Below, piece by piece: positions 23,190-34,370 of a stretch of DNA of 64,000 bases (positions within the stretch are counted from its first letter, which is position 1; every line of letters starts with the position of its first letter). The DNA comes from Magnolia sinica. Its lineage: Eukaryota; Streptophyta; Magnoliopsida; Magnoliales; Magnoliaceae. The position numbers and the translations under genes are program-made. The notes below the pieces were generated by a model that ran no database searches, had not been told where the DNA came from, and saw only the letters and a program-made list of their open reading frames with translations. The stretch lies in assembly GCF_029962835.1 (NCBI RefSeq), contig NC_080588.1, positions 61,590,001 to 61,654,000 of the forward strand, read 5' to 3'.

Positions 23190-24888
23190 TGGTTTACCGA
23201 CACTGGCAGCTCATATATTAGGCTCAACCCCATTCCATTCGATGTACATTGATTAACCTTTTAGATAGTCCTTTGGTCAGAGGATCTGACAGATTCTTTT
23301 CTGACCTCACAAAGTTAATAGAAATGACTCCTTCACGCAACATGTGTTTCACTATGTTGTGTTTGAGTGTAATATGTATGCTCTTTTAATTATATATTTT
23401 ACTCTTTGCTTTTGTTATAGACGCTTGACAATCACAATGAATAGACATGGCCGATACAGGCTTTGGCCACAATGGAATATTAGCTGAGAGATTTCTAAGT
23501 CACTCGATTTCTGATCCAGCCTTTTCTAAGGCATTAAACACGGATTCAATAGTTGACCGAGCGATACATATATGCTTGGTGGACTTCCAAGAAACTGCTT
23601 CTTCACCCAAAGTGAAAACATATACACTAGTGGATTTTGTTTCATCTGAATTACTGATTCAGTTAGCATCACTGTATCCTTCTAATACAACAGGATAACC
23701 ATTTTTAATGTTAACCATAGGCTATATTGCCTTTTAAGTATCTCAAAATCCTAGACAAGGCATTCCAATGTTTATTTTCTAGGGTTATGTGTATATCTAC
23801 TTAGCCTTCTTACTGTAAAAGCTATGTTTGGTCTAGTGCAGTTTATTAGATACATGAGGCTACCAATTATTCTGGAATACTCTAATTGAGACATACTACT
23901 TTTTGTATTCTTCATAAGAGTCACACTGTAATGATAAGGAGTACAGACAGATAAACAATCAAAATGATTAAACTTCCTCAGTAACTTCTCAATGTAATAA
24001 GATTTTGATAATACAATAACATCATCTTTCCTAGTTATTTTAATACCCAAGATTATACTAACCACTCCTAAGTCTTTCATGTCAAATTTAGATGATAAGA
24101 ATTTCTTAATTGCAATAACTAATGTAATATTAGTTCCAAAAATAAGCATGTCATCAACATAAATGCATATACAATAACATAATCATTTATAAAAATTTTA
24201 CTACGTACACATTTATCCACATCATTTATATGATAACAATTTGATTTTAAAACACCATTAAATTTTTCATGCCATTGTTTAAGAGCCTGTTTTAGACCAT
24301 ATAGTGATTTGATTAGTCTACATAATTTATTTTCTTTACCTGATATATTATAACTGTCAGGTTGCTCCATATATATTTCTTTTTCTATATCTACATTTAG
24401 AAAAGCCGTCTTAACGTCCATCTGGTGTACCACTAGTTTATTTATGAAGGCAATCGCTATTAAGACCTTAATAGTTGTAATCCTAGTTATAGGGGAATAT
24501 TTATCAAAAGAATTTATTCATTTCTTTTGTTTAAAGTCTTTCGCTACCAACCTAACCTTAAACTTATCAATAGTCTCATCTGGTTTTAGTTTATTTCTAA
24601 ACACTCATTTACAGCCTATTGGTTTGTTTCCAGGTGGTAAGATTACAAGTTCCCAAGTAGTATTAGATATAATAGATTTCAACTCATCATTTATTGCTTC
24701 CTTCCAAAAGGTTGCATCTGGAGAGCTAATCGCTTATGTATAAGTTGTAGAATCGTCTTCTACTAAAATCACCTAAGTCACTGTGTATCAACTCTAATAG
24801 AGCAGAAGATCATTCTATTCGTTTAAAAGGTTTTCTAATGAATTTTGATTCTACACATGTTTCACATTTATCGAATTCCTCATTAGAT
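23190..24888 (-). pseudogene. Ty1/copia pol relic (element 1)
   Basis: Minus-strand frames give, in order from high to low coordinates: a zinc-finger/pre-integrase piece (CETCVESKF), reverse transcriptase (QMDVKTAFLN, SLYGLKQALKQW, then DLGVVSIILGIKI) and RNase H (SDANWISD-like). The integrase core is missing between the pre-integrase piece and the RT start. A frameshift lies at the YVDD catalytic region (about 24160), plus scattered stops. Non-functional. It is cut at 24891 by another LTR. Confidence 0.8.
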
Positions 24889-24890
24889 TT

Positions 24891-26212
24891 TGTGGAGGGT
24901 CAAATATTGCATATTATCCCCCTTTATTACTTGGTTTTATGAACATGATAATGCTTAATGTTCTATTTTAATCATGTTTGTGTTACAAGGTGAATTTAAG
25001 AGCTTGGATTGAAAAGGTTGCTAGAAGCATGAATTTAACGCTCAAGAATCACCAAATCCAATGATGGATCTTGTGAGACCAAGAATGAAGAATTCACATG
25101 CCAAAGATCCAAGAAAACTAAGTGAGGAATGAAGAGCATTGAAGACTTGAAGTGAAGAAAAAGAATCCTAAAATTGTCTTGAAAACAAACATATTCCTGA
25201 AAGTGTCCTGAAGAAGTATATTCTGAAACTCTAGGTCATTTTGTGAAATTACGTAGAGCGAAGCATATTTTGAAAAACTACGTAAATTTGAGGCGATTTT
25301 TAGAGTTTTCCAACTAAGTGCGAAAGTTAGAGTTCCACAACTATAAATAGGACTCCCTAGGATGTTCCTAGACATCATATATGGTTTGAGGAGTGGAGCA
25401 AAAGCATGGAGAAGCCATTGCCAATAGTTTTTCTTCCTTTTTCTTAGTTGTTTTTATGTTTTTCTTAAGAGATTTTAGTTCAATCATGTCTATGGTTGGT
25501 TAAACCTCTTAGATAGGGCTAAGAGGTGAAGCTTATAGCGTGATGAGATATTTTCTATTGCTTTGATTCATGTTTATGTTGAACTTTCTTTGATTCTAGT
25601 TTGATTCTTAAGGAATACTTTCAGTTTTTAATAGTTTGTTGGGACTCAAATTACAATAGATTTGTGATAGCTTTAAGTATGTTCTTTTTATGTATTGAGA
25701 TTGTGAAATTAGGCAATCCTGTTGTTTACCATCATCTCATGGGCATGGTTGGGTGATGGACTCCTGCCTAATCTTTCCAATTTTCTTATAATTGGTTGTG
25801 GGATTGGTAAATCCTGTTGTTTGCCTTGTCTCCTGGGCGTAGTTTTGTGATGGAATCACTTCCAATCCATTGAGAATTAGGTCAAAGGAAGTTCAGATTT
25901 GATTTTACTGAGATATCTTCCAATTAGATAAGATGGGGCTTTGATTCCAGTTGTGTCCTTAAATCAAGCATAGATCTCCCTGATCTTTACAAGTGGATCC
26001 TTGGAAACCCTAGTCATCACCTTTAAATTTGTTAGTTTTAATAACTTTAATCACAATTACTTTCATCAAATATTTTAGATTTAGATTTACATCTTCTTCT
26101 AGTTCTAGTTCTAGTTACTTTCAGAAGACACACAAGTCAGTCCATATGGATTCAACCTCAGTCTCACCGAGATTATTACTACATCGCGACCCTACACTTG
26201 GGGTTGTGAACA
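24891..26212 (+). mobile_element. Gypsy-type LTR (Athila/Tat style)
   Basis: Starts tgtggagggtcaaatattgc and ends ...gttgtgaaca just before a primer-binding site. The start is placed where copia pol stops. No partner LTR is in the window. Confidence 0.6.
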
Positions 26213-26218
26213 AGTTTT

Positions 26219-26238
26219 TGGCACCGTTGCTGGGGATC
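26219..26238 (+). other. Primer-binding site, tRNA-Asp type
   Basis: TGGCACCGTTGCTGGGGATC differs at two positions from the usual plant gypsy site TGGCGCCGTTGCCGGGGATC, which pairs with the 3' end of tRNA-Asp. It lies 6 bp after the LTR end. Confidence 0.7.
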
Positions 26239-26274
26239 GACGGTTGCGTTTTCTGAATTTGATTAGTTTTAGAA

Positions 26275-26559
26275 TTAGGTTAAGATTAGATAGGATATGA
26301 TAAGATAAGATAGGATATGATAAGATTAAATAAGATAGGATATGATATTATAAGATTAGATAAGATATGGTAAGATTAAATAAGATAGGATATGATATGA
26401 TAAGATTAGATAAGATAAGATATGATAGGATAAGATAAAATAAGATTAGATAAGATAGGATAGGATATGATAAGATAAGATAAGATTAGATAAGATAGAA
26501 TAGGATGGGATAAGATAAGATAAGATAAGATTAGATAAGATTAGATAAGATAAGATTAT

Positions 26560-26594
<35 letters not shown>

Positions 26595-26622
26595 ATAAGA
26601 TATGATAAGATAAGATAAGAGT
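26275..26622. repeat. GATAA-type short tandem repeat array
   Basis: About 345 bp of 5-bp units (gataa, gatta, gatag, gatat variants) in mixed order, between the primer-binding site and a weak gag-like ORF. Higher-order motifs such as gataggatatgataagatta recur. Confidence 0.85.
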
Positions 26623-26929
26623 TATTTCTAATTTGTTTTTAGAAACTAACTTAGCTTTCTAGGTTTAGAAACTTTCCTTTTTCATTTTTAGCAACTTTCC
26701 TTTTTAGTTTTAGACACTAACTCATCTTTTTATTTTTATTTTTAGAAACTTTCTTATTTCATTTTTAAAAACTACTTCACTTTCCTTTTTCTTTTGCAGG
26801 ATTCTAACATAGATCTCCTCCAATCTGGTAACTTCCTTCTAACTTCTCCTCTACTTACTTTCCATATTGCTATAGGATTTTTCTTTTATTTTTTTTTAAG
26901 GATTAGATTCAGAGCTAGGGTTTCACCAT

Positions 26930-27185
26930 GCAAGAGTTGGAACGTTAGTATGTTGAGATGGATAAAAGATATTGGGAAGGGATGTATGATGATTATGATA
27001 AAAATCAACCCATATTTCAAAATTTTTCTGAAACCATCATTGAGAACCGACTCGAATATAATGCTCCACCGGTTAAGAAGTCCTTACGTGATCATATGCA
27101 GGAGAATAATTACCTAAAGTTGGGTTTTACCGCTACCCAGACTGTCCAGCAAGTTCTTCTAGCCACTTTCCAGACTATTTGGTAA
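26930..27185 (+). pseudogene. Possible gag N-terminus of the gypsy-type element
   Basis: A 75-codon frame from 26958 (contains LRDHMQENNYLKLGF) lies where gag would start in this class of element. It ends at a stop and has no recognisable capsid or zinc-knuckle domain. Identification rests on position only. Confidence 0.3.
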
Positions 27186-27869
27186 GATCACAACAACTGT
27201 ATCTTTAGAGAGTACCATTTATTATTTTCGGAAGATTATAGTTGATGATTTTGAAGATTGTGGTCGTTAATTTTGAAGAATCTCTGAAGGTTTTTGGGGA
27301 TGATTTTGATGATTTTCTTCTAGCCAAATGTTTGTAAATGGAGATGTTGTTACCAAGCATCTTATAACGGATAAATTACAGTGAATCGATATCATTGTAA
27401 GAGTTGATTCCGTTGTAAGACTTGAAAAATCCTAATTAAATATTCATAGTAATTATGTGCCTTTTAGGGTCTATGAAAGGATTGGTCTAGGAGGTAGAAG
27501 GCACTTATATTTTTTGAGCATTGTGAACAGCGAGTTTAAACTAGTGAAAGAGTTTCATTTTCAATAAACTGTTTATCGTTATCTACTCAAATATGTCCTG
27601 TCATTTGACGATTGTAGTGATAAAGGAATTGAAATCTCATTGATCCAATCAATTGATTGTGTCAACTTAGATTTGTGTGGAGCAAGTCCGTATATTTATC
27701 TTATCATTTATCATATTTATGCTTTAAATATGGTGTAAAGAATTCAACTTCTGCAACTAGACCTTTGATCCTATCTTTAAAATAAAAAATAAAAAATAAA
27801 AAATAAAAACTAGACCTTTCATTTTGTTTGCATTACAGATCCCACGGACAAGGGTTTAGCCAGAGATCT
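27186..27869. other. AT-rich sequence, no gene seen
   Basis: Probably retroelement leader or older intergenic DNA. Contains an aaaaat repeat (about 27776-27808). No coding feature is supported. Confidence 0.35.
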
Positions 27870-27874
27870 ACTAC

Positions 27875-28136
27875 GAAGTTAGTGAACTTGACCGCGAAGT
27901 GAGAGAAATTGACCGTGAAGTGAGTGAAATTGACCATAAAGTGAGTGAAATTGACCGCAAAGTTAGTGAACTTGACCGCGAAGTGAGTGAAATTGACCGC
28001 GAAGTGAGTGAAGTCAACCACAAAGTGATTGAAATTAACCGCGAAGTGAGTGAACTTGAATGCGAAGTGAGTGAAATTGACCGCGAAGTGAGTGAAGTGA
28101 GTGAAATTAGCCATGAAGTGAGTGAAATTGACCAGT
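27875..28136. repeat. 21-bp minisatellite, block 1
   Basis: About 12 units of consensus gtgagtgaaattgaccgcgaa, some shortened by a multiple of 3 bp. Because the unit is 21 bp, both strands stay open; the predicted peptide (heptads like EVSEIDR) is a by-product unless expression is shown. Confidence 0.9.
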
Positions 28137-28429
28137 AGTGCTACCACCCTCTTAGCCAAAAATCCAAAAAAAAAAAAATTGTGTGGGTCACCGCCACCTT
28201 AGCTTTTTGCACTCCACCCTAATAAGGCCGATGAAGGCCAATGATGGAAAGCACCACCCTGTAGTGGAACTCATCGCCAATTTCGACCCCGGGCACGCTT
28301 CCGAAGATTGGTTTGCCAGTGTTCACACACTTATTCGCTTCCTTGAGAAGCTTACTAGCAGCTAGGTCAATTTATTTAATGGCCTTCCCTTGTCCCCTCT
28401 TTGCTTCCCTTGTCACCGTGAATCGAATC

Positions 28430-28600
28430 AAATTCACCGCGAAGTAAATGAAATTGACTGCGAAGTGAATGAAATTCACCGCGAAGAAAGTGAAATACAC
28501 TGTAAGGTGAAAGTAATTTATCGCGAAGCGAATGAAATTGACCGCGAATTGATTGAAATTGACCGCAAAGTGAATGAAATTTACTGCGAAGGTTTGAACC
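28430..28600. repeat. 21-bp minisatellite, block 2
   Basis: About 8 units related to gtgaatgaaattcaccgcgaa, same orientation as block 1, separated from it by about 290 bp of other sequence. Followed by a MITE-like fragment that is itself repeated (28605-28670 and 28720-28785). Confidence 0.85.
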
Positions 28601-28967
28601 AAACTGATATTTGTTTTTTCCATTCACCCAGATCCACGTGACCTCATGGATAGGTTGGATGACAAATAAACATTATGCTGGGCCCTATTACGGTTTCAAC
28701 GGTATGAAACATTGACTCTTGGGATATTTGTTTTTTCAATTCATCCAGATCCACGTGACCTCATGGATAGGTTGGATGACAAATAAACAAATGGTTGGGA
28801 AAGAGGGTTTTGGGAGAATGGTGGAAGGGAGATGATTTAAGACGGAGAGAGGGTTTTGGGTTTTAGAGGAAGAAAGGGTTTGGGAAAGAGGCTTGTGAGA
28901 GGGTTTGGGCGTATGGGGGTGTTTTAATAAGAGAGAGTAGGGAGAGTACACAACTATAGTGGGACCC

Positions 28968-29150
28968 ATTGTGGGTCCCACCCAAAATTTTAAAAAAAAT
29001 TGCCGGCGTCACTACCACGGTCTGGGCGGCACTTCCGTCTGGACGTCCAGAGTCCGGCAGTAGTGTCCCCGAACTTTGGACGTTCGGACGGTAGTGCTGC
29101 CGCCAGCAACTTTTTTTTAAAAATTTGGTGGGCCCCATACCTATTGGGAT
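28968..29150. mobile_element. Foldback element near the minisatellite
   Basis: Long imperfect inverted repeat: the left arm (gtgggtcccacccaaaattt, A-run, cggcgtcactacc) pairs with the right arm (ggtagtgctgccgcc, T-run, aaatttggtgggcccc). The spacer is about 80 bp, with a small internal inverted repeat around ggacgt. No ORF of interest. Confidence 0.55.
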
Positions 29151-29354
29151 TTTGGTGGGGGCCACACCTATTGAAAGTTTTGGTGAGCCCCGCACATCAT
29201 AAGGTACATGTGTGCTTTGGATTCATATGGTACATGTGTGCAACCCTAATCCAGACCATTGATATGAAGGCCCCCAGCATGGATGGAGATTCCCTAGAAA
29301 ACTCATAGATTTTAAGGTCCTAATCATGGACTAATGATATGCAATTAAAAATTA

Positions 29355-30065
29355 TGATGAAGTGGATAAAGTGAATGGATTTCACCACGAAATTAGTGAA
29401 ATTGACCACGAAGTGAATGAAATTGACCGCGAACTGAATGAAATTGACCGTGAAGTAAATGAAGTGAATGAAATTCACCGCGAAATGAATGAATTGAATG
29501 GAATTCACCGCGAAATTAGTGAAATTGATTGCGAAGTGAATGAACTGAATGAATTTCACCTTAAAGTGATTGAAATTGACCACGAAGTGAATGAAATTCA
29601 TCGTGAATTGAAGGAAATTCACCGCGAAGTGAATGAGGATTATCGCAAATTGAGTGAAGTGAATGAAATTAACTGCGAAGTGAATGAAATTCATAGCAAA
29701 GTGAAGAAAATTCAATGCAAAGTGAATGAAATTCATCGCAAATTGAGTGAAGTGAATGAAATTCATCGCGAAGCGAATAAAATTCACCGCGAAGTAAATG
29801 AACTTCATCGTAAATTGAGTGAAGAGAATGAAATTCACCGCGAAGTGAATGAACTTCATCGCAAATTGAGTGAAGTGAAGGAAATTCACTGCGAACTGAA
29901 TGAGGTGAATGTAATTTACTGCGAAGTGAAGGAAATTGACCACGATGTGAAAGAAATTCACCAATAAGTGACCATTAGGGAAATTGACTACTAACTGAGT
30001 TAAATTGACTGTGAACTGAGTTAAATTGGTCGCGAACTAAGTTAAATTGACTAATAAGTGAGTGA
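29355..30065. repeat. 21-bp minisatellite, block 3
   Basis: Largest block, about 30 units of gtgaatgaaattcaccgcgaa with in-frame shortened units (for example extra gaagtgaat). Long open frames occur on both strands (29362-29967 plus, 29320-29964 minus). Each unit contains the inverted pair gtgaat/attcac. Confidence 0.9.
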
Positions 30066-30084
30066 CATTGACCAAGAACTCGAT

Positions 30085-30450
30085 TAAGTAGTTATCGGTC
30101 AATTTCACACAGTTATTGGTCAATTTCAAGTGGTTATCGGTCAATTTCACACAGTTCTGATCAAGATGTCAGTTCCAAGCAGTCCTCGGTCAATTTCGCT
30201 TAGTCCTTGGTCAATTTAACTCAGTTCTCGGTCAATTTAACTCAATTCGCGGTCATTTTAACTCAGTTCGCGGTCATTTTAACTCAGTTCGTGGTCATTT
30301 TAACTCAGTTCATGATCATTTTAACTTAGTTCACGACCATTTCCATTCACTCGTGGTCAATTTAACTTAGTTCAAGATCATTAATACTTAGTTCGCGATC
30401 AATTTAACTTAGTGGGTCCTCGGTCTATTTCACTCAGTCTTTGTTCAGTT
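30085..30450. repeat. 21-bp minisatellite, block 4 (inverted)
   Basis: Units read ggtcaatttaactcagttcg, the reverse complement of the type ending block 3 (gaactgagttaaattgac). About 17 units, more diverged. Confidence 0.85.
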
Positions 30451-30740
30451 TCACATCGGTTTTCGTTCTTTGTTTAAAAAAGCCTCAATGTGGGGCATTT
30501 GAGCATTGAATTTGCCTCGTTTATTGGGAAATGTCATACCATAAAATGTTTTTAAAAAATAACTGGATTGTGGACGGTGTGGATATTTTATATAAAATAC
30601 AATGGGGTCCACGTAATGAAGTTAATGATTTTAAATATACTTGCCATTCGAAGCTTCTTTGATAGGGGGATCATTTTCATCCTATCTTAGGTTGACAAAA
30701 ATCGAAAATGATGTGTGTGGTGAGTGTATTCTCGACAAAA

Positions 30741-30892
30741 GAAAAATATACCGAAAATAGGGGTTTTACTGCTAAGGTTGACAATCACAAAGGGGAGAGA
30801 AGAAAGCAGAAAATTGAGGTTTTATTGCTAGGGTGGACAGTCACAAAGGGGAGAGAAGTAATCAGAAAACGAGGATTTTTCTGCTAGGGTGG
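30741..30892. repeat. Second copy of the sequence at window positions 1-151
   Basis: Begins gaaaaatataccgaaaat in both places and is collinear to '...gctagggtgga'. Here it runs straight into U'. At 151 it is instead interrupted by the gypsy-type LTR. Confidence 0.8.
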
Positions 30893-32848
30893 AAGATCAG
30901 AAAGAGGAAAGAAGAATCAGAAAATGGAGTTTTTGAGGGAACTGCAACTTTCAAAGCTGTGTTTCTGAAGAAGCAGGGGCATTTTGGTCCGGTGAGAGTA
31001 TGTCAGTACAGCAGGGGAGTAGTATAGTAAGGTAAGTTTGGACGGGCATAATAAGGTGTGTGGCTCAAAAGTGAGGTGTACAGTAGGAAAAAACTCAAAA
31101 ACCAGGCATAAACAATCATCAGGCAGGCCACAAATTAAAAATACACAGTTGAAAAACCACCTAATTCTTGTGTGGCCCACATGATGATTGGACTGGACTG
31201 ACTTTTTGTTCATCTATGTATCATGATGTGTTACACCTCTTGGATGGGTTGGATGTCACAGGTGCATCATATGGGGCTCAAGATAAGCGACTTCATCACT
31301 TCCTTAGAAAAATATTGCTCTAGAAAAAACACCTAATTTAGGCGCCCTAACGTGGTTTAATAGAAATTAGCCTCACGGCGACACTATATGTTTAGCACAC
31401 ACAAAAGTCGTACTCGCGCCTGAAAAGATCTTCGGTTGATCTTCCTTAGGTGTCATGCATTCCATTATTAATGTGATGGCATAGACCCCTACACATGCCT
31501 TTAGGTAGATAAATCATCACATGTTACGTAGGTGGCCACGATCAACGTGCCAATTTATAAAGCAACATACTTGGCACGGCTATAAAAAACCCGTCAAGAG
31601 AACATATCTAATCATGATTCTGGCAATGATATTTTCGGTAATGTCGTCTTTCACAGTTATTCTAAAATGGCAGATCTTCCGGAGACATTCGAGAACCAAC
31701 AAATTTTGAGAAGGTTCTGAATACTAGGAGAACAAACCTATGCTTAAGCCGATCCAACTTTGGTTTGGACTTAAGTCAGGAGAGACAGACACATTGGTTC
31801 AATTAGGTTATGCATTCTGTACATCAAACGAAATTAGACATGTGTCCTTGTTTGATTGAATTCTCAATAACAACCTTGAATTTGAAACGTTAGACTTTTT
31901 ATTTTCTAACCTTTAGATAGTTGTAATGAATGTCTCGGATCTTTGCAAAATGGATAGAGAGGGGGTGTATTCCTCACAAAAATCACGGTGAGCCCCACCA
32001 AGGGTTTCGCAAGCAATCCACATCCCCATGCAATAAGAGTCCTTTTTAACCGTTCATTCTTCTTGCACAGGTACACTGAATGTTTTGCTTTGCTAGCCAT
32101 CCAACGGTTTCTATGGTATAGGTTACATAGACGAGACAAATGGCCATATATAGGCTACCCTCACAAATGTTGTCAAGATAAGATGTTAGGGAGATGGGCC
32201 TATGAAGGTGTAGCTATAAGGATAGGCAGTTCTTGAAAAACTGTTTGTCAGATTTTGTCAATTTTGGACCCCGATTACTATGTAAATAAATCCAGAGTTA
32301 CTGGAGTTGAAGTATGCACCCGAGATCAGCCCCATCTTGCTCATCTTTTGTCATTTTTGGTCCCAATTAATATAGAGTTCATTGAAAATTGTATGATGGC
32401 AACTCATCCATCATTCATGTGTCTTACACGTACATAAGTTGGGACCATCTGAATTGCAGGCCAATCGAGGATGGAGAACCGGTCAAAAATCAAATTAACA
32501 TGAACCATCATGTCTGACCTGCACACACACACAACTCATTCCCAATTCCAAACTGTCCAAGTTGTAGACCCTATTGAAGATGGGCCAGATTCAAAGGAAA
32601 AATAAAAATAAAAAAATCACCTTGAATGGATGATCTTCACCACCCAACTGGTGCCATCTAACGATGCAAATCAACACACAAATAGATATTTCAGATTTTG
32701 AAAAAGACTTCAAAATAAAATAATTTCCAGAGAGAAACTTGGACAAAGCAAATGACTAATTTTGACCGTCCATTAAGTTGAGCACCCATTTCATATCAGA
32801 AAAATTGACAGATGGGATGGTTAAATCCAAAATTACCAATTATTTATT

Positions 32849-32890
<42 letters not shown>

Positions 32891-33527
32891 TTTTATTTTT
32901 TTTTATTTTTTTTTTTACAGATGTCTGTTTTCAAAGCCATGGATTAGATGGTTGGGATGAACTGATAATAGTGCTAATGATGGACTCCAACAAATAAATG
33001 TATGAAATGGTTTGTTGCACCTATTTTCACATAAATGATCTTAACCACACATTTTACATAGGTTTGATCGGATGGTTGGAATCGTCCTACCAGTGTTTAA
33101 TTTGCATTTTAGGACATGAAATGTGGTATGTGAACTTCATGGACAGTCCAGATCAATTCTTTGATCTGTGCAAGTAATCTGATGCGGCCATGTGCACTTT
33201 AACCCACAGCTCATGAGAGCACTCAATAATTTTTCATTTTCACATATTAATTAACGTTTATAAATGTCCACATTCAACTAAAAAAGGGTCTAGAGATTGA
33301 AGGTTGGAAACTACCGATCTTGGAGATATTTGGGACATGGTTCATCCACAAGTTGAAACAACAAACCAATGGTCTGGATGATTGAAACATGGACCACATG
33401 TGTGAGAAAAAAAATCCATGTACAATTAATGGGCCACGCCACGCCTCTGGTCACCTATCCTAGAATTCTTTTGCCTCATGATTAGGGTGGTCAGGGTCTA
33501 AGTCAGCCAAACCAATACCCTGAAAGG

Positions 33528-33646
33528 ATCCTTACTCATTCTCCGGTGGTATACTCTTAGGAGTTTCAACACCCGGTCAAGGGTTCGAGTATCCATCGGT
33601 GGTGAAATCCCACTACCGCGTGAGTGAGTACGTGGGGGTGTGTGTT

Positions 33647-33705
<59 letters not shown>

Positions 33706-33712
33706 CAAACAA
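33528..33712 (+). mobile_element. SINE in block U'
   Basis: Contains a tRNA-like box B (ggtcaagggttcgag) and ends in a CA/TA-rich tail. The flanks are imperfect direct repeats of about 12 bp (taccctgaaagg / atgcttgaaagg). Block U has the uninterrupted site (atgcctgaaagg) near 9867. Confidence 0.75.
33655..33704. repeat. TA microsatellite at the SINE tail
   Basis: About 24 TA units inside the tail of the SINE at 33528-33712; probably grew from the SINE tail. Confidence 0.85.
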
Positions 33713-33869
33713 ATGCTTGAAAGGCCAAAACAAATTCTAGAGTTTGACCTGAGCATGAGCCCAGCCCAAACCTTGCCGTGCGAGATCTGGACTATTCACT
33801 AGGCGGGTCCCACGTGAAGCATGATCTTCTCCCAATTCACATCATTACTGGGCTACATGTTTGTAAGGG

Positions 33870-34340
33870 GTCAATGGCTAGTCGTAAGTGCAATGTGGGC
33901 CCCACCATGATGTATGTGTTTCATCCATGCCGTCCACCCATTCTTCCGTACCATTTTATGGTTTAAGCCCAAAAATGAGGTTGATCCAAATTTAAAGCGG
34001 ACTGCACAATGTTGATGAACGACCACCATTAAAAATTTCTTGGGAGCCACATAAGCTTTGGATCAAGCTGATATATTTTTTTACCTTCATCCAAGTCTGT
34101 ATGACGTAATCAACAGGTTAGATGTCAAATAACCATTACAGTGGGCCGTAGGAGATTTTTAATGGTGGACATTCAATCACTACTGTTTTCCCATGGTGTG
34201 GTCCACCTGAGATTTAGCTATACCTCATTTTTGAGAACAAGCCTAAAAGTATCTTTCAAAATGGATGGACGGCGTGGATAAAACACATACATCATGGTGG
34301 GTCCCCACAGCACCGGCCACTAGCCACGTGGCTGGTGGTA
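33870..34340. mobile_element. MITE of the gggccccacc family at the end of U'
   Basis: Inverted arms: gtgggccccaccatgatgta near 33895 and tacatcatggtgggtcccca near 34290, about 400 bp apart. Non-coding. The right arm is repeated near 45515 in block W. Confidence 0.6.
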
Positions 34341-34370
34341 GCGTCCCTGGCTAAACCGCGTCCGTCTCAT

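Larger units (their letters stand above)
30893..34160. repeat. Duplicated non-coding block U' (second copy)
   Basis: Collinear with 7352-10255. Compared with U it has a SINE (33528-33712), a longer ATT run (about 32858-32890) and small indels, and it continues past the U breakpoint into a full MITE end (to about 34370). No gene is supported inside it. Confidence 0.8.

Noticed and set aside
29320..29967. Long ORFs of 201 and 214 codons on opposite strands
   Set aside because: Both are translations of the 21-bp minisatellite; no start context, domain or non-repeat sequence supports a gene.
27875..30450. Repeat-spacer pattern as a CRISPR-like array
   Set aside because: Repeats are contiguous, degenerate and without unique spacers, and this is plant DNA.
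33540..33600. tRNA gene suggested by the box-B-like sequence
   Set aside because: No acceptor stem or anticodon arm; it fits a SINE head.
33498..33802. Isoleucine/tyrosine-repeat ORFs
   Set aside because: Translations of the TA microsatellite in the SINE tail.
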